Shown here: in pieces, positions 8,341-16,818 of the stretch
How positions within the stretch are numbered: the stretch's first letter is position 1
How the letters are laid out: the number at the start of each line of letters is the position of its first letter
NCBI GenBank assembly: GCA_036272055.1
Contig: DATAZL010000022.1
Location: 1 to 64,000, forward strand
DNA: 64,000 bases
Direction: 5' to 3'
Origin: DASZVB01 sp036272055
GTDB lineage: Bacteria; Myxococcota_A; Polyangia; Polyangiales; Polyangiaceae
Position numbers and translations under genes: made by a program
Notes under the pieces: model-generated
What the model was told of the DNA's origin: nothing
What the model saw: the letters and a program-made list of their open reading frames with translations, nothing else
The model's database searches: none

Positions 8341-9485
8341 CGGCGAGCCTCGCGCGAACGGCGGTGACGCTCGACGACGCGCGCGACGAGGCGATCGGCC
8401 CCCGTCGGCTCGAGCAACGTCGCGCCCTCGAGGTTCTCGAGCGCCCGCTTTGCGTCGAACGTCAGGTGCGTCACCGCGTGGCGCGTCGCCTCGGCGGCGG
8501 CGCCTGCCGTCTGAAACGCGAGCGGCACGGCGAACCACTCCGCTTGAAAGCTCCCCGCGGCGCGCTCGAGCTCGTGGGGCGACGCAAACACGACGGTGCT
8601 CGCGACGCCGCGGCAAGCTCGTGCCGCGGCGACGGCCCGGATCGCGACGAAGGCGTTCTTCTTGTGCGGCATGCTCGATGAACCGCCGGAGGGTAGCGCG
8701 ATCTCCGCGATTTCGCGCTGGGACAGAAGGACGAGATCCGACGCTATCTTCTCCGCGACGCCAGCGACGCGGACCGCGAGCGTGGTGCTTTCGACGATGG
8801 GACCGCGGCTCGTGTGCCAGGTGACGGCGGGCACGGCGAGCCCGAGGTCGCTCGCGAACGCTTCGACGACCCGCGGCGCAGCGTCGCCGAACGCGGTGAG
8901 ATCGCCCACCGGGCCACCGAGCTGCACCGGCACCCGCGCGACGGTCGCGGCAATGGCGTCCAGCACGTCGAGTAGCGGATCGAGCCAGCACGCGACACGC
9001 CACGCGAAGCGCATCGGCACTGCCGGCTGCATCAAGGTACGTCCAACGACGACGTCCCGCGGATGCTTCTCGATGAGCGCCGCGAGGCCGTCCGCCGTCG
9101 ACGCGAGCAGGCGCGTGAGCTCGCCGAAAGCGTCACGGAGCTGGAGCGCGGTCCCGGTGTCGACGATGTCCTGCGACGTCGCGCCGAAATGCAGGTGCGC
9201 TCGTGCCGCTTCGGGCAGTGACGGACGGAGCTGCTCGAGGAGCGTGACGATGGGCGTCCCCGCCGTCCATCCGGCAGCGAGGAGCGCCGCAGCGTCGACC
9301 TCGAGCGACGCGCACGCCCGCTCGATGAGCGCCGCCGATTGACGCGGGATGAGCCCGGCGCTCGCCGTGGCGCGCGCCAGGGCCGCCTCCGCGTCACACC
9401 AGCGACGGATCCGCGTCCCGCTCGACCAGAGCTCGCCCATCGCGGGCGTCGAAAACCCCGGATCGAAGTCGGGCAACGTGGACAT
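8337..9485 (-). CDS. pcaB: 3-carboxy-cis,cis-muconate cycloisomerase
   Basis: 382 residues from ATG 9485. A fumarase/aspartase superfamily enzyme that lactonises 3-carboxy-cis,cis-muconate in protocatechuate degradation. The superfamily signature GGSSSMPHKKNA is present, as are HFGATSQDIVDTGTALQL and the N-terminal PGFSTPAMGELWS. It is shorter than many PcaB proteins (about 450 residues) because the C-terminal domain is brief. It overlaps pcaD by 4 nt and follows pcaG by 23 nt. Confidence 0.93.
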   Translation of the reverse strand: MSTLPDFDPGFSTPAMGELWSSGTRIRRWCDAEAALARATASAGLIPRQSAALIERACASLEVDAAALLAAGWTAGTPIVTLLEQLRPSLPEAARAHLHFGATSQDIVDTGTALQLRDAFGELTRLLASTADGLAALIEKHPRDVVVGRTLMQPAVPMRFAWRVACWLDPLLDVLDAIAATVARVPVQLGGPVGDLTAFGDAAPRVVEAFASDLGLAVPAVTWHTSRGPIVESTTLAVRVAGVAEKIASDLVLLSQREIAEIALPSGGSSSMPHKKNAFVAIRAVAAARACRGVASTVVFASPHELERAAGSFQAEWFAVPLAFQTAGAAAEATRHAVTHLTFDAKRALENLEGATLLEPTGADRLVARVVERHRRSREARR

Positions 9486-9508
9486 CGGGTTACGGGCGCC
9501 GTGGGCGC

Positions 9509-10087
9509 TCAGAGCTCGAAGAACACCGTCTCGTCCGCACCCTGCAGCCGCACGTCGAACCGATACGTGGGCACTCCGGCGCCCTGCACCCGCGCCGCGA
9601 CGAGCGTGCCGCGACGCGCTCCGGGCACGTGCGCGAGGACGAAGTCCGCGTCGTTGGCAGACGTCTCTTCGGGGAAGTAGAGGCGCGTGAAGAGTGGTCG
9701 TAGCATCCCTCGACCCTGCACGATGATACCGATGTGCGGCGCTTGCAAGCTTCCGTCGGGGGCAGGCACCGGGCCCGGCTTCACGGTGTCGAAGGCGTAC
9801 TCGTGCGAGACGGGGTCGACGGTGGCGCGCCCGAAACCGCTGAACCCCTGCGTCAGCGGCAGAGTCGCGCGAGTATCCATCGGGTGCCTGTACCGGCCCG
9901 AGGCGTTGGCCTGCCAGAGCTCGACCAGGACGTCGTCGATCGGCGCGCGATCTGAATCGTAAACGGAGCCAACGATGCGGATACGTTCGAGGTGCGCGGC
10001 CGGCACGAGGCAGTTCCGCCCCGACCCGGCGAGGCACATCGAGAAGTAGGGGCCGACGGTCTGCGACGGCGTGTGCTTCAGCGTCAC
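9509..10087 (-). CDS. pcaG: Protocatechuate 3,4-dioxygenase, alpha subunit
   Basis: 192 residues from GTG 10087; the GTG shares GTGA with the pcaH stop, which fixes the start. It pairs with PcaH to form the intradiol ring-cleaving enzyme; the alpha chain supports the active site but lacks the iron ligands. Seen: PSQTVGPYFSMCL, VLVELWQANASGRYRHP, FDTVKPGPVPAPDG and PHIGIIVQGRGM, where the beta-chain HIH motif is replaced by HIG, as expected for alpha. Confidence 0.95.
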   Translation of the reverse strand: MTLKHTPSQTVGPYFSMCLAGSGRNCLVPAAHLERIRIVGSVYDSDRAPIDDVLVELWQANASGRYRHPMDTRATLPLTQGFSGFGRATVDPVSHEYAFDTVKPGPVPAPDGSLQAPHIGIIVQGRGMLRPLFTRLYFPEETSANDADFVLAHVPGARRGTLVAARVQGAGVPTYRFDVRLQGADETVFFEL

Positions 10088-10779
10088 GAGCCGGGCTCCT
10101 CGCGCGGCGTCTCGTACGGACCCGCGAGCACGATATCGAAGCGATAACCGAGCGCCCAATTTTCGCGCGTGACGGCGTGATCGTAGCGCGAGACGAGCCG
10201 CGGCCGCGCGGCTTCGGGCACCGCGTGCAGGATCGGGTCCAGCGCGAGTAGCGGGTCGTCGGGGAAGTACATCTGGGTGACGAGGCGCGAGCCCAGCGAC
10301 GGACCGAGAAGCGAGAAGTGGATGTGCGCAGGCCGCCAGGCGTTCGGATGATTGCCCCACGGGTACGGCCCCGGCTTGATCGTCGTGAACGAGTAGCGCC
10401 CCTCGGCGTCCGTCTTGCACGCACCGCGACCAACGAAGTTGGGATCGCGCGGCGCCGGGAAGTCTTTCTCGCGCTCGTGCGCGTAGCGACCCGTCGCGTC
10501 CGCTTGCCAGATCTCTATCAGGGTGTCCGGTACCGGCGCGCCGTTCTCGTCGAGCACGCGACCGACGACGATGGAGCGCTGGCCGATCGCGCCGTGGCCC
10601 GTCCCGGCGTTCGTCGTCAGATCGGCGTCGTCGGGCGTCAGCGCAGAGAACACCGGGCCCGGGCCGGTGAGCTCGGAGAGAGTGTACGGCACGACGAGCG
10701 GCGTCTCCGATGGCGAGCGCTTCACCGTCGAGCGGTACGCCGGGAACGCGTACGGCGGGTGGTCCGCCGCGCGGCTCAC
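10084..10779 (-). CDS. pcaH: Protocatechuate 3,4-dioxygenase, beta subunit
   Basis: 231 residues from GTG 10779, translationally coupled to pcaC through GTGA. This is the iron-bearing subunit of the non-heme Fe(III) intradiol dioxygenase that opens protocatechuate to 3-carboxy-cis,cis-muconate. Ligand candidates are visible: Tyr in DATGRYAHE, Tyr in KPGPYPWGNH and the two His of RPAHIHFSLLG. The family start YRSTVKRSPSETPLV is intact. The longer frame to 11016 overlaps pcaC and is not used. Confidence 0.95.
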   Translation of the reverse strand: MSRAADHPPYAFPAYRSTVKRSPSETPLVVPYTLSELTGPGPVFSALTPDDADLTTNAGTGHGAIGQRSIVVGRVLDENGAPVPDTLIEIWQADATGRYAHEREKDFPAPRDPNFVGRGACKTDAEGRYSFTTIKPGPYPWGNHPNAWRPAHIHFSLLGPSLGSRLVTQMYFPDDPLLALDPILHAVPEAARPRLVSRYDHAVTRENWALGYRFDIVLAGPYETPREEPGS

Positions 10780-11144
10780 GGTTTCCCTCCGCGGATGACT
10801 TTCGCCTTCGCCATCGCGCTGTTCGCGGCGGGCACTCCCGCGTAGGCCGCGATGTGACCGATGACCTGGGCGAGCTCCGCGTTCGTCACGCCGGTGTTCA
10901 GCGACGCCTTGAGATGTAGCTCGAGCTCCTCGGAGCGAAGGGCGGCCAAGATCGCGATGGTGACGAGGCTCCGGGTGCGTCGATCGAGCGCAGGGTTCGC
11001 CCAGAGCTCGCCCCACACCGACTCGGTGATGTGGCGCTGGAAGTCTTCGTCGAGCGGCGTGGTCTTCGCCACGGCGCGGTCCACGTGCTCGTCGCCGAGA
11101 ACCTCACGACGGATGCGCATGCCTGTGTCGTATCGATCGGACAT
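10776..11144 (-). CDS. pcaC: 4-carboxymuconolactone decarboxylase
   Basis: 122 residues, typical for stand-alone PcaC. It decarboxylates 4-carboxymuconolactone to the enol-lactone used by PcaD. The helical CMD/AhpD-like fold is clear: MRIRREVLGDEHVDRA, the WGELWANPALDRRTRSL core and the conserved HLKASLNTGVTNAE followed by HIAAYAGVP. It is not fused to PcaD as in some actinobacteria. It sits 19 bp after pobA and overlaps pcaH by 4 nt. Confidence 0.95.
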   Translation of the reverse strand: MSDRYDTGMRIRREVLGDEHVDRAVAKTTPLDEDFQRHITESVWGELWANPALDRRTRSLVTIAILAALRSEELELHLKASLNTGVTNAELAQVIGHIAAYAGVPAANSAMAKAKVIRGGKP

Positions 11145-11163
11145 ATCTTCTCCGGGTGGGCCG

Positions 11164-12339
11164 TCAGCGGGCGAGGCCGACGTAGTTTTCCGCGAACACG
11201 GTCTGCGCCGCCAGTGAGCCCCGCAGATAGGCGAGCTCGGCGCGCTTCAGCCGGCGCGCAAAGTCGTCGTCCGCGTCGTAGCGATGGAGCAGATTCGTCA
11301 TCCACCACGAGAAGCGTACGGCCTTCCAGACGCCGGCCAGGGCGTCGTTCGAATACGCGTCGAGCAGCGTCTCGGTGCGTTCGCCGTAGAATGCCGTGAG
11401 CGCGGCAGCGAGGAGCGCGACGTCGCGCACCGCGAGGTTCAGGCCCTTCGCGCCGGTCGGCGGGACGATGTGCGCCGCGTCCCCGGCGAGGAACAGGCTG
11501 CCGAACCGCATGGGCTCGGCGATGAAGCTCCGGAGCGGCGTCACCGATTTCTCGATCGACGGCCCGGTCACGAGCCGCTCCGCGGCTTCACGTGGGAGGC
11601 GCGCGCGAAGCTCGTCCCAGAATCGCGCATCGGACCAGGCGTCGGGCGATTCCCCGAGCGCACACTGCACGTAGTAGCGCGAGAGCGCGGGGTTCCGCAT
11701 CGAGCAGAGGGCGAACCCGCGCTCGTGCCCCGAATAGATGAGCTCGTCACTGACGGGCGGCGTCTCCGAGAGAATTCCGAGCCAGCCGAAGGGGTACACC
11801 CGCTCGTAGGTGTGAAGCACGGGCGCGGGGATCGCCGCGCGCGACACGCCGTGATGGCCGTCGCAGCCCGCGACGAAGTCGGCGCGCACGGTGAAGCTCT
11901 CGCCGTCCTTCGTGCACGTGACGGAGGGCGCGCGCGTGTCCGCGTCGTGGATGCGCACGTCGGACACTTCGTCGATCACGACGCCGTTCGCCTCGTCCCG
12001 CGCGCGGAACAGATCTTTTTGCAGCTCGGTCTGCCCGTAGATCGTCACCGCCTTCCCCGTGCGCGCGCGAAAATCGACGCGGAAGCTTCCGTCGCTGCCC
12101 GCGAGCTCCACGCCTTCGTGGACGAACCCCTCGCGCAAAGCGCGCGCGCCGAGCCCCGCTTCATGCAGCAGCTCGACGGTTCCGTGCTCGAGCACGCCGG
12201 CGCGGATGCGCGAAGCAACATAGTCACGCGTCCGGAGCTCGAGCACGACGCTCTCGACGCCGCGCAGGGCGAGCAGGTGTGACAGGAGAAGGCCCGACGG
12301 CCCCGCTCCGAGGATCACGACCTGCGTGCAGCGGTTCAC
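11164..12339 (-). CDS. pobA: 4-hydroxybenzoate 3-monooxygenase
   Basis: 391 residues, the family length. A group A flavoprotein hydroxylase that uses FAD, NAD(P)H and O2 to turn 4-hydroxybenzoate into protocatechuate. FAD-binding motifs are present in order: GAGPSGLLLSHLLALRGVES at the N-terminus, FVAGCDGHHGVSR (DG motif) in the middle and LAGDAAHIVPPTGAKGLN (GD motif) near residue 285. It overlaps the upstream amidohydrolase gene by 4 nt. Its product feeds PcaGH, encoded next in the operon. Confidence 0.95.
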   Translation of the reverse strand: MNRCTQVVILGAGPSGLLLSHLLALRGVESVVLELRTRDYVASRIRAGVLEHGTVELLHEAGLGARALREGFVHEGVELAGSDGSFRVDFRARTGKAVTIYGQTELQKDLFRARDEANGVVIDEVSDVRIHDADTRAPSVTCTKDGESFTVRADFVAGCDGHHGVSRAAIPAPVLHTYERVYPFGWLGILSETPPVSDELIYSGHERGFALCSMRNPALSRYYVQCALGESPDAWSDARFWDELRARLPREAAERLVTGPSIEKSVTPLRSFIAEPMRFGSLFLAGDAAHIVPPTGAKGLNLAVRDVALLAAALTAFYGERTETLLDAYSNDALAGVWKAVRFSWWMTNLLHRYDADDDFARRLKRAELAYLRGSLAAQTVFAENYVGLAR

Positions 12340-13229
12340 GCGACGGTCTCGGCCTTCGGCTTCGCTCCGAGGAGGGCGCGCGCGTTCTCTTTGAGGATGA
12401 GCGGCTGCGCTTCGGGACGAAAGCCGGCGTTCTTGAAATCGTCGATCCAGCGATCGGGCGTGATGAGCGGAAAATCAGAGCCGAAGAGCATCTTCTTCTT
12501 GAGCTGGGTGCTTCCGTACTGGATGAGCTCCGGCGAGAAGTACTTGGGCGACCAGCCGGAGAGATCGATGTACACGTTCGGCTTGTGGAGGCATACCGAC
12601 AGCGCCTCCGACTGCCAGGGCCACGACGGGTGCGCGATGATGATCGGCATGTCGGGGAAATCCGCCGCGACGTCGTCGAGGTGGATCGGGTTCGAGTACT
12701 TCAGACGGAGCCCGCCGCCGCCGCGCATGCCGGTCCCGATGCCGGAGTGGCCGCTGTGAAAGATCGCGGGCAGACCCGCCTCGGCGATCGCCTCGTAGAG
12801 ACGGTACGCCATGCGGTCGTTCGGGAAGAAGCCCTGCACCGTCGGATGAAACTTGAAACCGCGCACGCCGAAGTCCGCGATGAGTCGCTTCGCGTCGCGC
12901 GCGCCGAGGCGGCCCTTGTGCGGATCGATGCTCGCGAACGGGATCATCACGTCGGGGTTCTCGGCGGCGGCCTCGGCGACCTCTTCGTTCGGGATGCGAC
13001 GGCGTCCCATCTCGAACTCGGCGTCGACCGCGAACATGACGAACCCGATCTTGCGCTCGCGGTAGTAAGTGACGGTCTCGGCGATGGTCGGGCGCTTGCC
13101 GGCCTTGAAGTACTTCGACGCGGCCTCGTCGAATTCCTTGCCGTACTCGTCGGTCGGCTCGCGGCACGATACCTCCGCGTGGGTGTGGACGTCGAAAGCG
13201 ACGAGCTCGTCGAAATTCATGGGATTCAT
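12336..13229 (-). CDS. Amidohydrolase superfamily enzyme of the aromatic operon
   Basis: 297 residues, a COG2159-type metal-dependent TIM barrel. Metal-site residues: the HTH of FDVHTHAE, His in FKFHPTVQGF, His in IFHSGHSG, and Asp in LLFGSDFPLITPD. Relatives include aromatic decarboxylases and hydrolases that act on C-C bonds. Position between the hydroxycinnamoyl-CoA ligase and pobA suggests it works on the side chain of the CoA thioester; the CouO amidohydrolase of Rhodococcus hydroxycinnamate catabolism is a possible parallel. Exact reaction unknown. Confidence 0.8.
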   Translation of the reverse strand: MNPMNFDELVAFDVHTHAEVSCREPTDEYGKEFDEAASKYFKAGKRPTIAETVTYYRERKIGFVMFAVDAEFEMGRRRIPNEEVAEAAAENPDVMIPFASIDPHKGRLGARDAKRLIADFGVRGFKFHPTVQGFFPNDRMAYRLYEAIAEAGLPAIFHSGHSGIGTGMRGGGGLRLKYSNPIHLDDVAADFPDMPIIIAHPSWPWQSEALSVCLHKPNVYIDLSGWSPKYFSPELIQYGSTQLKKKMLFGSDFPLITPDRWIDDFKNAGFRPEAQPLILKENARALLGAKPKAETVA

Positions 13230-13236
13230 CGGATTC

Positions 13237-15177
13237 TCAGGGACTTCGTGTGGTGTCGGGGGAGAGGCCCTCGGCGACGAGGATCACCGAGGCGTCGGGG
13301 ACGCTCGCGTGGATCGTCTCGACCAGCGCGGCGCGTCGATCGAGGACGGCGCGCTGGTTCAGGGAGCCCTTTTCCGTGATCTCGCCGGCGTCGAGCGACG
13401 GGGGCGTCGTGGTCACGACGGCGCGCGCGACGCGACTCGCGCTTCCCGGGTTTCGCGCCGCGAGCGCGGCGAGCCCGGCTTCGATGCGTCGCCGCACGAC
13501 TGGATGCGCGACGACGTCTTCGGCGCGCGCATCGGCAGGAAGGCCGGCGAGAGACGCGCACGCGGGGAGCGACGGGAAGAGAATCGCGCCGACGTAGTCG
13601 CGGTCGAGCCCGGTCAGCACCGCATCCGCGACGAACGGCGCGCAGGCGTCGAGCACCGCGGCGCGCAGCGTCCCGAAGCTCACCCAGGTTCCGCTGCTCA
13701 GCTTGAAATCCTCCGCGATGCGGCCGTCGAAGAGCATGCCGGCATTCGGATCGGCAGGGTCGACGAACCGGAGCGCGTCGCCGGTGCGGTAGAAGCCGTC
13801 CTCGTCGAAGGCGGCGGCGGTCGCGTCGGGCTGACGGAAATAGCCGGGCGTGATGTTCGGGCCGCGATACCGCGCCTCGAGCTTGTCCCCGACGGGAGCG
13901 AGCTTCAGCGCGAGGCCGGGGACGGGAACGCCGAGGAGGCCAGAATACGAGCCCTGCCAGTGCGCGAACAATGCGGAAGGGCTCGACTCGGTGCAGCCGA
14001 GGCCCGACGTGATCACGATGCGCGAGCCCGTCTCCTGGACGGCGAGACGCTGAAGGCCGTCCCAAACCGGTTGGGACAAACCCGCACCGGCATAAAATAA
14101 GAGGCGTAGCCGCGAGAAAAACGTCCGTCGAAGCTCCGCGTCGTTCTCGAGATACGGCAGGAGCTCCACGAAGCCGCGCGGCACGTTGAAGTACACGTTC
14201 GTCGCGATCTCACGAAGGTTCGCGACCGTCGTGGCGATGCCCTGCGGCGTCGGCTTGCCGTCGTCGAGATAGAGCGTGCCCCCCGTCTCGAGGACGAGGC
14301 CGAAGTTGTGGTTCCCGCCGAAGGTGTGATTCCAGGGGAGCCAGTCGACGAGGGTGAGCGGCTCCTCTTCCATGCAGGGGAAGCATTGCAGGATCTGACG
14401 GAGGTTCGCGCACAGCATCCGATGCGTGTTGACGACGCCCTTCGGCAGGCCGGTCGAGCCGGAGGTGAAGAGGATCTTCGCAACGGTCTCGGGCTCGACG
14501 GCGCGATGAGCTTCGACCACGGAGCTGGTCGGATCTCGCTCGAGCGCCGTGAACGGCGTGGAGGCGCGTCGCTCGAGCGGTCTCCCGAGGACCACGAGCT
14601 CGGTGGACGCAGGGACGGTCGCGTCGACGGCGCGCTCGAACAGAGGTCCGTCACCGATGACGACGAGGCCGGGCTGAAGGACACCCATGACGTGACGGAG
14701 CTTGCCGAAATCCGTCGAGAGGAGCGCATACGACGGCGTGACGGGCGAGTACGGAACGCCGATGTGAAGCGCCGCGAGGCCGAGGAGAGCGTGCTCGAGC
14801 CCGTTCTCGCTGACGATGGCGAGCGGTCGCGACGCCGACACTCCACGATCGAGGAGCGCCTGTGCGAGACGCTGCACGCGACGCCACGTCTCCGCGTACG
14901 TGAGGACGCGAAACGGTCCGCCACCATCGCGCCGCGCGAGGAACGGCGCCTCCGGAGTTCGCTCCGCCCAGTGGACGAGTCGCTCGGTGAGGGTGCGCGG
15001 ATACGCGCCGAGCGCGACGCGCGAACGGAGCACGACCGAACCGTCGCGCTCCGTATGTTGCTCGACGTCGACCGCCCCGAACGCGGCCTTGCGAAACGGC
15101 GGCGCGGGTTGTCCGGGATCACTCTGTATCAATTCACTTGATACAGTGTCTCGCGAGCTGGTAACGCTGTCAATCAT
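13237..15177 (-). CDS. fcs: Feruloyl/hydroxycinnamoyl-CoA synthetase-like ligase
   Basis: A class I adenylate-forming enzyme, 646 residues if read from ATG 15177. Homology begins near PFRKAAFGAVDVE (about residue 27) and covers LGAYPRTLTERLVHWAER, the AMP loop FTSGSTGLPKGVVNTH, WLPWNHTFGGNHNFG and GDALRF. This block pattern is that of feruloyl-CoA synthases, which activate hydroxycinnamates with ATP and CoA. The start is unsettled: ATG 15177 overlaps the divergent marR start and would place the operator at 15125-15145 inside the gene, while TTG 15132 lies in the operator itself. First gene of the eight-gene operon. Confidence 0.85.
   Translation of the reverse strand: MIDSVTSSRDTVSSELIQSDPGQPAPPFRKAAFGAVDVEQHTERDGSVVLRSRVALGAYPRTLTERLVHWAERTPEAPFLARRDGGGPFRVLTYAETWRRVQRLAQALLDRGVSASRPLAIVSENGLEHALLGLAALHIGVPYSPVTPSYALLSTDFGKLRHVMGVLQPGLVVIGDGPLFERAVDATVPASTELVVLGRPLERRASTPFTALERDPTSSVVEAHRAVEPETVAKILFTSGSTGLPKGVVNTHRMLCANLRQILQCFPCMEEEPLTLVDWLPWNHTFGGNHNFGLVLETGGTLYLDDGKPTPQGIATTVANLREIATNVYFNVPRGFVELLPYLENDAELRRTFFSRLRLLFYAGAGLSQPVWDGLQRLAVQETGSRIVITSGLGCTESSPSALFAHWQGSYSGLLGVPVPGLALKLAPVGDKLEARYRGPNITPGYFRQPDATAAAFDEDGFYRTGDALRFVDPADPNAGMLFDGRIAEDFKLSSGTWVSFGTLRAAVLDACAPFVADAVLTGLDRDYVGAILFPSLPACASLAGLPADARAEDVVAHPVVRRRIEAGLAALAARNPGSASRVARAVVTTTPPSLDAGEITEKGSLNQRAVLDRRAALVETIHASVPDASVILVAEGLSPDTTRSP
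15125..15145. promoter_or_regulatory. MarR-type operator between fcs and marR
   Basis: A perfect inverted repeat, TGTATCAA (15125-15132) and TTGATACA (15138-15145), separated by TTCAC. It lies 31 bp before the marR ATG and at the 5' end of fcs. The length and AT-rich arms fit a MarR-family dimer site, so MarR probably represses both divergent units until a hydroxycinnamate or its CoA ester binds. Confidence 0.75.
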
Positions 15178-15655
15178 GCTGGATGACGCGGGCGACGCGC
15201 CGCGCGTGAGCTATCTCGTCAAGTGGGTCGAGCGCGGGCTTCGCGTCCGGCTCGACGCGGCGCTCGCGGCGCACCGCGTCTCGACACAGGAATATACGGC
15301 GCTCAGCGTGCTCGCGTTGCGCGAGGGCCTCTCCTCGGCCCAGCTCGCGCGCCGGACCCTGGTGACGGCGCAGGCCATGAATCAGCTCGTGATCGCGATG
15401 GAACGGCGCGGCCTCATCGTCCGAAAGGCCGACCCGGAGCACAACCGTATCCAGCGCGCGAGCCTCACCGCCGCTGGGCGCAAGGCGCTCGCCGCGTGCG
15501 ATCGCGCGACGGCGCCGATCGAGGCATTGATGCTCTCGGGACTCGCGCCGGCTCAGGTGAACGAGCTTCGTCGCGTGCTCGCCGGCTGCGTCGAGGCGCT
15601 GCAGCCGGACTTCGACACTCGCAAGCGCGAGGTGACCGTCGCTTCGACCGATTGA
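15176..15655 (+). CDS. MarR family transcriptional regulator
   Basis: 159 residues from ATG 15176. It has the MarR winged-helix layout: dimerisation helix YLVKWVERGLRVRLDAALA, recognition region LSSAQLARRTLVTAQAMNQL, wing RGLIVRKADPEHNRIQ, and LTAAGRKALAACD. Position between the two aromatic units and the inverted repeat upstream argue for autoregulation and control of the catabolic operon, as with CouR and FerR regulators of hydroxycinnamate genes. The ligand is inferred only. It is followed 15 bp later by the MetE-like gene. Confidence 0.92.
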   Translation: MLDDAGDAPRVSYLVKWVERGLRVRLDAALAAHRVSTQEYTALSVLALREGLSSAQLARRTLVTAQAMNQLVIAMERRGLIVRKADPEHNRIQRASLTAAGRKALAACDRATAPIEALMLSGLAPAQVNELRRVLAGCVEALQPDFDTRKREVTVASTD

Positions 15656-15670
15656 AAGAGGTGTACGCCC

Positions 15671-16792
15671 ATGACCCGAACCCACGTCCCACCGCCCCCC
15701 TTCCGTGCCGATCACGTCGGTAGCTTTCTCAGGCCCGCCTTTTTGCTCGAGGCGCGAGCAAAGCGCGCGAAGAACGAGCTCACCGCCGCCGAGCTCCGCG
15801 CCGTCGAAGATCGAGCGATCGACGGCATCGTGCGCTTCCAGGAAGACGTCGGCCTGAAGAGCGTCACCGACGGCGAGTTTCGCCGGACGTACTTTCACAT
15901 CGATTTCCTCGAGCAACTCGACGGCGTCTCCGCCGACGCGCCCGTCACCGTGACGAAGCCCGACGGGACGGAAGAGCTCTTGCCGCCCGTCATCCGCGTC
16001 ACCGGCAAGGTGCGGCACGCGCGCGACATCCAGCTCGCCGATTTCGAGTACCTGAAGAAGACGACGTCGAAGACGCCCAAGGTGAGCATCCCCTCGCCGA
16101 CGATGCTGCACTTTCGCGGCGGTCGCGCCGGCATCAGCGCAGCCGATTATCCGGAGCTCGAGCCCGCGTTCTACGACGACGTCGCGAAGGCCTACGGCGA
16201 CGAGCTCCGTTCGCTCGCGCGCGCCGGCGCGACCTACGTCCAGATGGACGACACGAACCTCGCCTACCTCTGCGACGACAAGATGCGCGAGGGCGCGCGT
16301 GCCCGCGGGGACGACCCGGACGAGCTGCCGCATCGTTACGCGGCGTTCATCAACCGCGTCGTCGCACAGAAGCCGGAAGGGATGACGCTCGCCGTCCATC
16401 TCTGCCGCGGCAATTTCAAATCGACGTGGGCCGCGCAGGGCAGCTACGAGCCCGTCGCCGAAGCGCTCCTCACCGAGATGAACGTCGACGCGTACTTCCT
16501 CGAATACGACGACGCGCGCAGCGGTGATTTCAAGCCGCTCCGCTTCTTGCCGAAGGGCAAGACCGTCGTGCTCGGCCTCGTCACCACGAAGCTCGGCGCG
16601 CTCGAGAGCAAGGACCAGCTCAAGCGTCGCATCGAAGAGGCAGCCCGCTACGCGCCCCTCGAACAGCTCGCGCTGAGCCCCCAGTGCGGCTTCTCGAGCA
16701 CCGTCCACGGCAACGACATCGCCGTCGAGGCCCAGCGCGCGAAGCTCCGGCTCGTCGTCGAGACGGCGCGCGAAGTGTGGGGCGACGGCTGA
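15671..16792 (+). CDS. MetE-like zinc methyltransferase (COG0620)
   Basis: 373 residues equivalent to the C-terminal catalytic barrel of cobalamin-independent methionine synthase, without the N-terminal barrel. The zinc ligands are all visible: His and Cys in VHLCRGN, Glu in YFLEYDD and Cys in SPQCGFSS. The start FRADHVGSFLRP is typical. Single-domain members transfer methyl or alkyl groups between thiols and varied partners. Co-transcription with marR and an acyl-CoA ligase, divergent from the pca operon, suggests a role in using methoxylated aromatics or their methyl groups rather than bulk methionine synthesis; this is inference. Confidence 0.8.
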   Translation: MTRTHVPPPPFRADHVGSFLRPAFLLEARAKRAKNELTAAELRAVEDRAIDGIVRFQEDVGLKSVTDGEFRRTYFHIDFLEQLDGVSADAPVTVTKPDGTEELLPPVIRVTGKVRHARDIQLADFEYLKKTTSKTPKVSIPSPTMLHFRGGRAGISAADYPELEPAFYDDVAKAYGDELRSLARAGATYVQMDDTNLAYLCDDKMREGARARGDDPDELPHRYAAFINRVVAQKPEGMTLAVHLCRGNFKSTWAAQGSYEPVAEALLTEMNVDAYFLEYDDARSGDFKPLRFLPKGKTVVLGLVTTKLGALESKDQLKRRIEEAARYAPLEQLALSPQCGFSSTVHGNDIAVEAQRAKLRLVVETAREVWGDG

Positions 16793-16818
16793 CGTCCCGG
16801 GGTATCGTTTGCGGCGTC

